From positions 6,266,001 through 6,330,000 of the forward strand of contig NC_018025.1 in the NCBI RefSeq assembly GCF_000266945.1: DNA of 64,000 nucleotides, given 5' to 3'. Below are positions 46,589-56,101 of the stretch, in pieces. Source of the stretch: Desulfomonile tiedjei DSM 6799. Its GTDB lineage: Bacteria > Desulfobacterota > Desulfomonilia > Desulfomonilales > Desulfomonilaceae. The notes beneath the pieces are model-generated. The model was not told where the DNA came from. It made no database searches and saw only the letters and a program-made list of their open reading frames with translations. The translations under genes were made by a program, and so were the position numbers. How positions within the stretch are numbered: position 1 is the first letter of the stretch; each line of letters begins with the position of its first letter.

Positions 46589-47056
46589 TTAACGAGATAC
46601 CTTTTCCACCAGAAAATAGAAGAGATCGGAAAGGTACACCATGCCTTCAATAACTCCATCGTTCACCACCGGGAGCCTCCGAATATGCTTCTTGATCATG
46701 ATGTCCAAGATGTGCATGACATGCGTATCCGGAGCGATTGTTATAACGTCGGGCGTCATGAGATCTTCCACCCGAACGGACTTGGCGCGGTCGGCTATGA
46801 CCTCGAAGACACCTGAGACCTCAATATCGGTCATGATTCCCCAGACCTGGGTATGTTTCGGTCGGATGAGCAATAAGATGTCATACATCGACAGCATGCC
46901 GACAAGACGGCCTTCGTCGTCCTTCACAATCATGCCGAATACACGTCTTTGTTCCTCTGAGCTTGCCCGCTGAAATTGCCGAATGGCTTCAGCAATTGTC
47001 ATGTGGGGAGTGAGTGCGCGAAAGTGTTGCTTCATGACATCTTTGGCTCTGAACAT
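46589..47056 (-). CDS. two-CBS-domain protein
   Basis: 155 residues, a single CBS pair: DVMKQHFRALTPHMTIAEAI...FGMIVKDDEGRLVGMLSMYDI and VEDLMTPDVITIAPDTHVMH...RRLPVVNDGVIEGMVYLSDL. The paired blocks fit a nucleotide-binding Bateman module. Starts just after a 640-bp divergent region shared with nifH. Same-strand partner of the four-CBS protein. Confidence 0.8.
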   Translation of the reverse strand: MFRAKDVMKQHFRALTPHMTIAEAIRQFQRASSEEQRRVFGMIVKDDEGRLVGMLSMYDILLLIRPKHTQVWGIMTDIEVSGVFEVIADRAKSVRVEDLMTPDVITIAPDTHVMHILDIMIKKHIRRLPVVNDGVIEGMVYLSDLFYFLVEKVSR

Positions 47057-47532
47057 AGGAAACCCTCAGTAATAGAGTATACGGCATACCGTTTACGCGA
47101 GATCGATGCACATTATGACCCGGACGAGACAAGCGATTGATCCGACGATACCTGGAATCATAAGAAAGCTTCCAGACTGGGGCGGGTTTGCCGTGAAATC
47201 CAGCGGTTGTAAACAGGCCCACACTCCGACAATAGACCACGAGACACGAAAAATCAATTGAGCAATTCCCAAGCCGCAGCTTCAGCGGATATGCAGTAAT
47301 ACCAATTCGCTTTCATGCAAGTAACATCGAGAAGCTCGTTCATTGCCAGCTCCGGCAAATCTCCTCCGCTACGAACGGCGCTGCCTGACTTCGCTTCGGA
47401 GACCTGCCAGGGCCGGGTTCATCCAATGTCACTTCTTTGGCCGCGCATTGGTACAAGTGGCTGCAAGAGCGGTCGTAGCGCGGACGCGGCGGAATTTTCT
47501 GTTCATGGAAATTGCAGAGGTGTCTGCAAAAA
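47057..47532. other. divergent region between CBS genes and nifH
   Basis: No gene seen. Includes the shared 15-mer ATACCAATTCGCTTT at 47299-47313. The nif control sites lie at 47533-47681 and are listed separately. Confidence 0.35.
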
Positions 47533-47548
47533 TGTAGGACGACCGACA
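47533..47548 (+). promoter_or_regulatory. NifA upstream activator site
   Basis: TGT, ten bases, ACA: a perfect TGT-N10-ACA element, the binding site of NifA, about 120 bp upstream of the sigma-54 promoter of nifH. This is the usual distance for looping activation. The nifA-like gene at 59179 is the obvious activator. Confidence 0.7.
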
Positions 47549-47640
47549 TTTTCGTAGATGCGTCCCGCAGGCCGTAAGGTCTTACAGCATTGCCGACGAT
47601 GCAGGCCTAATGAAAATACTCAACGAAATAGCTTCCTTGA

Positions 47641-48543
<903 letters not shown>

Positions 48544-48578
48544 ACGAAAGCATGCATACCACATAAGGAGCTGAACCT

Positions 48579-48905
48579 ATGATCATGATTCGAGCTATAG
48601 TGCGACCTGAAAAGAGTGCACAGGTAATGCAATCGTTGCTGGAAGCGGGTTATCCGGCAGTCACCAAGATCGAGGTTGCCGGACGAGGGAAACAGCGGGG
48701 CCTCAAACTAGGGGACGTAGTATACGATGAACTCCCCAAAGAAATGCTCATGGTGGTCGCTCACAAGCACGAGAAGGATTTTGTAGTCCGAGCCATTATG
48801 GACAGTGCACGAACCGGAACAAAAGGAGCTTACGGAGACGGCAAGATTTTCATAACGGACGTAGAAGAGTCGTACACGATCAGCACCGGCGAACGCGAAT
48901 CCTGA
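48579..48905 (+). CDS. nifI1: nitrogenase-associated PII protein 1
   Basis: 108 residues of the PII family: MIMIRAIVRPEKSAQVMQSL, then KIEVAGRGKQRGLKLGDVVYDELPK (T-loop region) and GTKGAYGDGKIFITDVEESY. In methanogens NifI1 and NifI2 form a complex that inhibits NifDK when nitrogen is plentiful, and 2-oxoglutarate relieves it. Position between nifH and nifD is diagnostic of that group. Confidence 0.9.
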   Translation: MIMIRAIVRPEKSAQVMQSLLEAGYPAVTKIEVAGRGKQRGLKLGDVVYDELPKEMLMVVAHKHEKDFVVRAIMDSARTGTKGAYGDGKIFITDVEESYTISTGERES

Positions 48906-48927
48906 GGCGGTGATGAAGGAGCAGTCC

Positions 48928-49335
48928 ATGAAAGAGATAACAGCGATCATCAGGATGAACAAAATAAACCAGACGAAGGAAGCTCTCATCAGTGCCGGAT
49001 TCCCTGCTGCAACCGCAGTCCGTGCCGTTGGCAGAGGTCGGCGTCCGGTGGAACCTGACCTGCTCAATGCCATTAACGAGAATCCCAAGGACAGCGCCGA
49101 TCTACTATCTACACTCTCTCAGGGTGGACGGCTCTATCCGAAGAGGATCATAACACTTGTTGTCCCCGACAGCAAAGTGAGTGAGATAATTCAGGCGATC
49201 ATTAAGGTAAATCAAACCGGTAATCCGGGAGATGGGAAGATATTTGTGGGAACGGTAGCGGATGTTGTGAGAGTCAGGACTGGTGAAACCGGAGCAGCAG
49301 CTATCGACGAAATGAATGGAATAGAGAGGAGGTAA
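48928..49335 (+). CDS. nifI2: nitrogenase-associated PII protein 2
   Basis: About 135 residues from the ATG at 48928, six bases after AAGGAG. PII fold: MKEITAIIRMNKINQTKEAL, AVGRGRRPVEPDLL, then GGRLYPKRIITLVVPDSKV and GDGKIFVGTVADVVRVRTGE. The region between the two halves is longer than in NifI1, as expected for NifI2. Partner of NifI1. Ends 2 bp before nifD. Confidence 0.9.
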   Translation: MKEITAIIRMNKINQTKEALISAGFPAATAVRAVGRGRRPVEPDLLNAINENPKDSADLLSTLSQGGRLYPKRIITLVVPDSKVSEIIQAIIKVNQTGNPGDGKIFVGTVADVVRVRTGETGAAAIDEMNGIERR

Positions 49336-49337
49336 CC

Positions 49338-50966
49338 ATGCCCGGGCCCAGAATGAGTAAAGCTCCGGGAGTGGATCCCGAGGAATTCATCAAAGAAGTC
49401 ACTGACCTTTATCCGACAAAAGTCGCAAAGAAGAGGCAGAAACACTTCATCGTCCGGAGACCGGACGAAGAGCAGGCAATCGAAGCAAATGTACGAACGA
49501 TCCCGGGGATCATTACCCAGCGCGGATGCTGCTATGCAGGCTGCAAGGGAGTGGTGATCGGACCGGTGGGCGACATGGTTCACATAGTGCACGGTCCGAT
49601 AGGTTGTGCATTCTATGCATGGAATACTCGCCGGAATTTGTTCACGCCCAGGGAGGATGGCAAAAATTATCTTCCCTATTGCTTCTCCACGGACATGCAG
49701 GATGAGGACGTCATCTTCGGCGGAGAAAAGAAGCTGAAACAGGCAATAAAGGAAGCGCACGAAATTTTTAAACCCAAAGCCATAAGCGTCCATGCAACGT
49801 GCCCGGTAGGTCTCATCGGAGATGATATTCAGTCAGTGGCACGGCAAATGAAAGAGGAACTGGGAGTCGAAATCCTTGCATTTAACTGTGAAGGTTACAA
49901 AGGGGTCAGTCAGTCCGGTGGCCACCACATTGCAAACAACAAGCTCTTCGACCAGGTGGTCGGAACCGATGACACTGAACCGGAAGGTAAATTCAACATA
50001 AACATACTCGGCGAGTACAATATTGGTGGAGACGCTTGGGAAATAGAGCGAGTCCTCCATAGATGCGGTATCAACGTGATCAGCACCTTTAGCGGTGACG
50101 GCTCGTACGATGAGATGAAGCGGTCTCATATGGCCGATCTCAATCTGGTGATGTGCCACCGTTCCATCAACTATATGGCTGAAATGATGGAGACAGGTTT
50201 TGGCATACCCTGGGCAAAGGTAAACTTTATCGGCATACATGCTATGGCCAAGAGTCTCCGGAAGATAGCCCGATTTTTCGAGAATGAAGAGCTTACAGTT
50301 GCAATGGAAACTGTGATCGCTGAAGAAGTGGCTGAAGCTGAGGCGGCTATAGCACCCTACAGAGAAAGACTCAAAGGCAAGACGGTGATGCTCTTTGTGG
50401 GCGGGTCCCGTGCTCACCATTACCAGGAAGTGTTCAAGGATCTGGGAATGCAAACCATCGTATCCGGATACGAGTTCGCCCACCGTGACGACTACGAAGG
50501 AAGACAGGTTATTCCCGAGCTCAAAGTGGATGCAGACAGCCGTAACATTGAGGAACTGAAGGTCCAGGCGGATCCGGATCGATTCAGAGCAAGAAAAAGC
50601 ACTGAAGCTCTCGAAAAACTCAAAGCGGAAAAAGTGATCGACTACTATGAAGGTTTGATACCCGACATGGGGAACGGTACTCTCGTCATAGACGATCTAA
50701 GCCATGTGGAGCTGGAAAAGCTCATCGAGAAGTTCAAACCGGACATGATCTGCTCGGGTATAAAAGACAAGTACATCATCGAGAAGTTCGGCGTACCATC
50801 GAAACAGCTCCACAATTACGACTACAGCGGACCGTATGCAGGATTTCGAGGAGCAGTCAACTTCGCCCGTGATGTTGATATGATGATCAATAATCCCGCT
50901 TGGAAGCTACTCAAGACACCATGGGAGACACAACCGATTCTGAAAGCAAAACTGGGTTCAGAATGA
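49338..50966 (+). CDS. nifD: nitrogenase molybdenum-iron protein alpha chain
   Basis: 542 residues. P-cluster Cys in RGCCYAGCKGVV, HGPIGCAFY and HATCPVGLIGDD; cofactor Cys in LVMCHRSINYM and cofactor His in QLHNYDYSGPYAG are all present, so this is a functional type. An insert of about 50 residues (ELKVDADSRNIEELKVQADP...) matches the longer NifD of clostridia and methanogens. Ordinary Mo-type NifD rather than the V or Fe forms: no sign of a G subunit in the operon. Partner is NifK, 96 bp downstream. Confidence 0.95.
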   Translation: MPGPRMSKAPGVDPEEFIKEVTDLYPTKVAKKRQKHFIVRRPDEEQAIEANVRTIPGIITQRGCCYAGCKGVVIGPVGDMVHIVHGPIGCAFYAWNTRRNLFTPREDGKNYLPYCFSTDMQDEDVIFGGEKKLKQAIKEAHEIFKPKAISVHATCPVGLIGDDIQSVARQMKEELGVEILAFNCEGYKGVSQSGGHHIANNKLFDQVVGTDDTEPEGKFNINILGEYNIGGDAWEIERVLHRCGINVISTFSGDGSYDEMKRSHMADLNLVMCHRSINYMAEMMETGFGIPWAKVNFIGIHAMAKSLRKIARFFENEELTVAMETVIAEEVAEAEAAIAPYRERLKGKTVMLFVGGSRAHHYQEVFKDLGMQTIVSGYEFAHRDDYEGRQVIPELKVDADSRNIEELKVQADPDRFRARKSTEALEKLKAEKVIDYYEGLIPDMGNGTLVIDDLSHVELEKLIEKFKPDMICSGIKDKYIIEKFGVPSKQLHNYDYSGPYAGFRGAVNFARDVDMMINNPAWKLLKTPWETQPILKAKLGSE

Positions 50967-51062
50967 AGCACACGGTGAAGTCGTAAGATATCGATCCGGC
51001 TTCGTGTTGAAGAGGCAAAATCGAAGGGCCATCCTCCGGGATGGACAAAAGAGGTAAGTACC

Positions 51063-52436
51063 ATGTTGGACATGACTCCTAAAAATATCGTTGAGCGCAC
51101 AGCTCTCCGTATCAACCCTGCAAAAACATGTCAGCCTATTGGGGCCATGTACGCCGCTCTGGGTATTCATCGTTGTCTGCCCCACAGTCATGGCAGTCAG
51201 GGCTGCTGTTCCTATCATCGCAGCCATTTGACTCGGCACTATAAGGAACCCGTTGTGGCTTCCACCAGCTCTTTCACGGAAGGAGCGGCGGTGTTTGGCG
51301 GCGCACCGAATCTTCGTCAGTCGCTCAAAACCATATTTCAGGTGTACGATCCGGACGTGGTGGCAGTTCATACCACGTGCCTGTCGGAAACCATCGGAGA
51401 CGATATTCCGAGTATGATCAAGAAAGCCCGGGAAGACGATCTCATCCCTGATGGGAAATGGGTAATACACGCCAATACCCCGAGCTACGTGGGATCGCAT
51501 GTTACTGGATTCTCCACCATGACAAAGGCGATGGTTGACTACTTCGCCGATCGTGACCTGCAGAATTCCCGGCGTATCAATATACTTCCGGGATATGTCG
51601 AGCCTCCCGACATGCGGGAACTCAAGCGGATGAGTTCGGAAATGGGAGTTGAGGCAATCGTCTTCCCGGATACCTCGGATGTTTTGGATACCCCTATGAC
51701 AGGACAGTACCAGATGTATCCAAAAGGAGGTGCCCGCATAGAAAGCCTTATGGCCGTAGGCGGAAGCGCTTACACTCTTGGATTGGGTTCCTTCGCATCT
51801 GAAGCAGCAGCGACCGCTCTTGAGACGAAGTGCTCGGTACCGTTCAGGATGTTGGATCTGCCTCTAGGTGTCCGAGCAACCGATCGATTCGTCCAAGCGA
51901 TAATGGAAGTCACGGAAAACGAGCCTCCTGAAACTATGATATTCGATCGGGGGCGTCTCGTGGATGTTATGACCGACATGCAACATTACTTGTACAACAA
52001 GACGGTTGCGATCTTCGGCGATCCCGACCACATGATTTCTTTGACGGATTTTCTCGTGAGCGCAGGTATGAAGCCGGTTTTCGTGATCACCGGGACCCCG
52101 GGAAAACGCTTTGAACAGCGGGTTAAAGATATATTGAAGGGTGTCGTGCCGAATCCCAGAGTGCATGCTGCTGCAGATCTGTTTTACTTGCATCAGCTCA
52201 TAAAGAACGATCCAGTCGACCTAATCATCGGTAACACGTACGGCAAATACATTGCCAAAGCCGAAGATATTCCTTTCGTGCGTTTCGGCTTTCCGATACT
52301 GGATCGAGTCGGGCACAGCTACTTCCCCACGTTGGGTTATCGAGGAGGAATCCACCTGCTCATGAATATCGTGAACACTATTCTGGATCGTCAGGATCGC
52401 GATGCTCCGGATGAACGCTTTGAACTGGTGATGTAA
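51063..52436 (+). CDS. nifK: nitrogenase molybdenum-iron protein beta chain
   Basis: 457 residues, the short form without the N-terminal extension of proteobacterial NifK, again like clostridia/methanogens. P-cluster Cys in PAKTCQPIGA, GSQGCCSYHRSH and TTCLSETIGDD. Later blocks MLDLPLGVRATDRF and RFGFPILDRVGHSYFPTLGY are typical. Start at the ATG of MLDMTPKNIVERTALR, with AAGAGGTAAGTACC upstream. Confidence 0.95.
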   Translation: MLDMTPKNIVERTALRINPAKTCQPIGAMYAALGIHRCLPHSHGSQGCCSYHRSHLTRHYKEPVVASTSSFTEGAAVFGGAPNLRQSLKTIFQVYDPDVVAVHTTCLSETIGDDIPSMIKKAREDDLIPDGKWVIHANTPSYVGSHVTGFSTMTKAMVDYFADRDLQNSRRINILPGYVEPPDMRELKRMSSEMGVEAIVFPDTSDVLDTPMTGQYQMYPKGGARIESLMAVGGSAYTLGLGSFASEAAATALETKCSVPFRMLDLPLGVRATDRFVQAIMEVTENEPPETMIFDRGRLVDVMTDMQHYLYNKTVAIFGDPDHMISLTDFLVSAGMKPVFVITGTPGKRFEQRVKDILKGVVPNPRVHAAADLFYLHQLIKNDPVDLIIGNTYGKYIAKAEDIPFVRFGFPILDRVGHSYFPTLGYRGGIHLLMNIVNTILDRQDRDAPDERFELVM

Positions 52437-52438
52437 TC

Positions 52439-52747
52439 ATGGAAAAACCAAAACACCATATTTTCGTATGTTGCAGTTTCCGTGTGGGCGGCGACCCCAA
52501 GGGCAAATGCATTAAACAGGACTCGGCCGAACTCATCGGCTACTTGGAAAGTGAACTTCCCGACCGCGGTCTGAGTGACGTGCTCGTTACCAGCGCAGGG
52601 TGTATGAAGATGTGTGATCATTCGCCCGTGATGGTCGTGTATCCGGAAGGCTGGTGGTATGCGGGCGTGGAATCGGAGGATGCGGTGGATGAGATTCTCG
52701 ACGCACTGGAAGACGGCCGACCCGCGAGCAAGTACCTCATGACCTGA
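52439..52747 (+). CDS. thioredoxin-like [2Fe-2S] ferredoxin
   Basis: 102 residues with the cluster Cys pattern of Shethna-type thioredoxin-fold ferredoxins: CCSFRVGGDPKGKC near the start and SAGCMKMCDHSPVM late. It starts 2 bp after nifK and is a plausible electron carrier or protective protein for nitrogenase. The family is often found in nif regions. Confidence 0.85.
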   Translation: MEKPKHHIFVCCSFRVGGDPKGKCIKQDSAELIGYLESELPDRGLSDVLVTSAGCMKMCDHSPVMVVYPEGWWYAGVESEDAVDEILDALEDGRPASKYLMT

Positions 52748-52958
52748 TAAACAGGCAGCTTACCAGTTGGGGTTACGCAATCCGGGATTGCTGTCTCTCC
52801 CAATCGTTTACAGCAACTCTGCCCGTGTGCGGATGCTCTTTAGCGGTGATGAAGGTTGAATACCCATTTCTTGGGACAGCGACTTCAGACCGACAGGATT
52901 TTCTTATCCGAAACACAAGTACCACATAGTCCGGGACGGGCAGATAATGGAGTGAGAA

Positions 52959-54350
52959 ATGGGATCCACCATTTTTTCCGAACGACAAAATCAGATAGTC
53001 CGTAAGGGCCGGGAACCCTTTCAGATAGCGTGCAATAAGGACAGTCTGGCCGGCGCAGTAAGCCAGCGTGCCTGCGTATTCTGCGGTTCCCGGGTTGTGC
53101 TGTATCCTATCGCCGATGCATTGCACCTGGTTCACGGCCCGATCGGTTGTGCGGCATACACCTGGGACATCAGAGGGGCTCTCTCCTCAGGTCCTGCTTT
53201 GCATCGACTGAGCTTCTCCACCGATCTCCAGGAGAGGGACGTGATCTTCGGGGGAGAGGAAAAGCTGGAACGGGCTTTGCTGGAGCTTATCGAGCGCCAC
53301 GATCCGAAAGCGGCCTTCGTGTACTCCACATGTATTGTCGGTATCATTGGAGACGATCTTGACGCTGTATGCAATCGTGTCGCTGCCAAGACGGGCATTC
53401 CTGTATTGCCCGTGCAGTCCGAGGGCTTCAAAGGCAACAAGAGGGCAGGGTACAATGCAGCTTGCAAGGCCATGTTCAGACTGATCGGGACCGGAGACAC
53501 CTCAGACGTTTCACCTTTGAGCATCAACATACTTGGCGATTTCAATCTTGCCGGGGAGATCTGGATAATCCGAGAGTACTTTCGAAAAATGGGTCTGCAG
53601 GTAGTGGCGAATATCACGGGTGACGGCAGGGTTGCCGATATTCAGCGGGCTCATGGTGCTGCTTTGAACGTGGTGCAGTGTTCGGGTGCCACCATGGATC
53701 TTGCTCTCATGATGAAGGAGGAGTACGGCACACCATTCTTGAGAGTCTCCTATTTCGGTATAGAAGATATGGCAGAATCTCTTTACAAAATCGCCGATTT
53801 CTTTCTGGACCAGGACCCGGACATGCTCGATCGAACTTCAGCGCTCGTAAAGGAAGAAGTGGATGTGATTTATCCCGAGTTGCTCAAGTATCGCAACGAT
53901 CTTACGGGTAAGAAAGCTGCCATCTATGTTGGAGGAGCTTTCAAAGCTTTCTCTCTGGTAAAGGCTTTCCGTCTCTTGGGTATGGATGTTGTGCTGGTCG
54001 GATCTCAAACAGGTACAGAGGAAGACTATAAGGAACTCAGTGAAATTACGGACGATGGAACTATAATCGTCGACGATTCCAATCCGCTGGAGCTATCTTC
54101 ATTTCTGCAAGAAAAGGATGTCGACGTTTTTGTAGGCGGCGTGAAGGAACGACCGATAGCATATAAACTCGGAGTCGGGTTTTGTGATCACAACCACGAA
54201 CGCAAGGAGGCTCTGGAGGGATTTGTCGGCATGCTGAACTTTGCACGGGAAATTCACTCCTCGGTTCTCAGTCCTGTCTGGCGATTCGTTCCGAGAAAGA
54301 CCGGGAAAAAGACTTTGCAGTTGATGAGGAAGGCCGAACCGGCTTCGTAG
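52959..54350 (+). CDS. nifE: nitrogenase cofactor scaffold NifE
   Basis: 463 residues, NifD-related. Cys blocks in RACVFCGSRVVLYP, HGPIGCAAYTW and YSTCIVGIIGDDL match NifE. The FeMo-co His region of NifD is absent: the late part reads GVGFCDHNHERKEALEGF, as in NifE. With NifN it receives the NifB product and completes the iron-molybdenum cofactor. Preceded by a 210-bp gap; no separate promoter was recognised. Confidence 0.9.
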   Translation: MGSTIFSERQNQIVRKGREPFQIACNKDSLAGAVSQRACVFCGSRVVLYPIADALHLVHGPIGCAAYTWDIRGALSSGPALHRLSFSTDLQERDVIFGGEEKLERALLELIERHDPKAAFVYSTCIVGIIGDDLDAVCNRVAAKTGIPVLPVQSEGFKGNKRAGYNAACKAMFRLIGTGDTSDVSPLSINILGDFNLAGEIWIIREYFRKMGLQVVANITGDGRVADIQRAHGAALNVVQCSGATMDLALMMKEEYGTPFLRVSYFGIEDMAESLYKIADFFLDQDPDMLDRTSALVKEEVDVIYPELLKYRNDLTGKKAAIYVGGAFKAFSLVKAFRLLGMDVVLVGSQTGTEEDYKELSEITDDGTIIVDDSNPLELSSFLQEKDVDVFVGGVKERPIAYKLGVGFCDHNHERKEALEGFVGMLNFAREIHSSVLSPVWRFVPRKTGKKTLQLMRKAEPAS

Positions 54351-54389
54351 ATGTGAGAGCTTTCTTTATCGGGTTTTCCGGGGGGCCTT

Positions 54390-54690
54390 CATCGTAACTG
54401 TTCAGTTACGAACGGGTAATAGGGATTCTGAGCCCTGGAAGGGCGGCCCAGTAATAGCCACGGGTGTCAACCCGTGGACAGCGCCATGTCCGTAAACATG
54501 GTTCAACGACCCTGAAAGGGTCGACCAACAGGCAATGATTCCCAAATGTGATTGGTGACCCTTTCAGGGTCCTGAAGACAAAGGATTTGCCGGATCGCTT
54601 CCGTGGGTTTGCACCCACGGCTACTGTTGGGTAGCCCCTTCGGGGCTGCAGAAACCTCTGCCATGCGTAACTGAATGGATACCCTTCATT
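54390..54690. repeat. palindromic repeat mosaic between nifE and nifN
   Basis: At least five palindromes in 300 bp, among them TAACTGTTCAGTTA, GACCCTGAAAGGGTC, its mirror ACCCTTTCAGGGT, CCGTGGGTTTGCACCCACGG and AGCCCCTTCGGGGCT. No coding content. It interrupts the otherwise compact nif operon and may form hairpins in the mRNA. Confidence 0.7.
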
Positions 54691-54718
54691 ATGCAAGCGA
54701 TTGAACAAGGAATGCGCT

Positions 54719-56089
54719 ATGAAACACCAAACTGAACCTTACGTATCTACCACCAATGCATGCAAACTCTGCAAGCCGCTTGGTGCATGCCTCGCCTTCA
54801 GAGGAATAGAAGGCGCCATACCCTTTCTTCATGGTTCCCAGGGATGCGCAACGTACATGCGGCGGTACATAATCAGCCACTTCAGAGAGCCGATGGATAT
54901 CGCTTCTTCATCGCTGGGAGAGAAGCATGCGGTGTACGGCGGAGCCCCCAATCTGAAGCTCGGCATCAAGAACGTGTTGACAAAGTATCGTGCGGGCCTG
55001 ATCGGGATCGCGAGCACCTGTCTCACGGAGACTATCGGTGACGACTTACCGATGATCGTTCGGGAATTCCATGGCGATTTTGCAGATCTGCTCCATGAGC
55101 ACGGCGATCCTTCGATCGTGACAGTCTCTACTCCGAGCTACTCGGGCACGCATATGGAAGGTTTTCACGAAGCGGTCCGGGCTACGGTCGACCAATTGTC
55201 CGTGGCAGACGATCCAAACGAAAGTGTCGGGGTGTTTCCAGGCTTTTTGTCTCCTTCAGATATTCGTTACCTGAAAGAGGTTCTGGATGATTTCGGCATT
55301 CCTGCCACAATTCTCCCGGATATTTCCCTTACCCTGGACGGACCGGCTCTCGATGAGTACGAGAAGATTCCTCGGGGCGGTACCCCTATCTCAGAGATCA
55401 AATCGCTTGGAGGAGCGAGAGGTGTTATCGAATTCGGCCGCACGCTGCCCAGAAAAGGGACTGCAGGAACACTTCTGGAATCCAAGTTCGATATACCGCT
55501 TTATTCCATGGGCACTCCAATAGGTCTCCGGGAAAGCGATCGCTTGTTCGAGGCCCTGGAGGAATTATCCGGTCGAGAGACGCCGGAACGGCACATGCTG
55601 GCTCGAGGGCGTCTCATCGATTCCTTTGTGGACGGGCACAAGTACGTATTCGGAAAAAAGGCAGTTGTCTACGGAGAGGCGGATCTTGTAGTCGGATTGA
55701 CTTCCTTCCTCGCAGAAGTAGGAATAAAGCCCGTGCTTTGTGCAACAGGCACACGAACGGGAAATTTAGAGCGGGCCATCGGAGATGTTCTCGAGGAATT
55801 CACCTTGGCCTCGCCCATGGTGAAAGAGGGTGTGGATTTTTACGAAATAGCGGAAGAAGCGGAAGCACTTGAGCCCGACTTCATAATCGGAAGCAGCAAA
55901 GGCTATCATTTGGCCCGGCGCTGGAATGTTCCCCTGATTCGAGTAGGTTTTCCCATACACGATAGATTCGGCGGACACCGTGTGCTCCACATTGGATATG
56001 CAGGAGGTCAGTCGCTTTTCGATCTTATCGTCAATACGCTTATCGAGCGGAAACAGGAACAGTCCCCTGTAGGGTACACATATATTTGA
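54719..56089 (+). CDS. nifN: nitrogenase cofactor scaffold NifN
   Basis: About 456 residues from ATG 54719, seven bases after AAGGA (a TTG at 54701 lacks support). NifK-like blocks NACKLCKPLGACLAF, GSQGCATYMRRY, STCLTETIGDD and VPLIRVGFPIHDRFGGHR. Its divergence from NifK and its place between nifE and nifB identify NifN. Partner of NifE in cofactor assembly. Confidence 0.9.
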   Translation: MKHQTEPYVSTTNACKLCKPLGACLAFRGIEGAIPFLHGSQGCATYMRRYIISHFREPMDIASSSLGEKHAVYGGAPNLKLGIKNVLTKYRAGLIGIASTCLTETIGDDLPMIVREFHGDFADLLHEHGDPSIVTVSTPSYSGTHMEGFHEAVRATVDQLSVADDPNESVGVFPGFLSPSDIRYLKEVLDDFGIPATILPDISLTLDGPALDEYEKIPRGGTPISEIKSLGGARGVIEFGRTLPRKGTAGTLLESKFDIPLYSMGTPIGLRESDRLFEALEELSGRETPERHMLARGRLIDSFVDGHKYVFGKKAVVYGEADLVVGLTSFLAEVGIKPVLCATGTRTGNLERAIGDVLEEFTLASPMVKEGVDFYEIAEEAEALEPDFIIGSSKGYHLARRWNVPLIRVGFPIHDRFGGHRVLHIGYAGGQSLFDLIVNTLIERKQEQSPVGYTYI

Positions 56090-56101
56090 GAGGACTCAGC
56101 C

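Noticed and set aside
47315-47557. A small gene ahead of nifH
   Set aside because: No ribosome site or family resemblance, and it overlaps the NifA binding site.
49338-52436. Vanadium or iron-only nitrogenase
   Set aside because: No G-subunit gene lies between the D and K genes, nifE/nifN/nifB are present, and NifD shows the long insert of Mo-type clostridial/methanogen enzymes.
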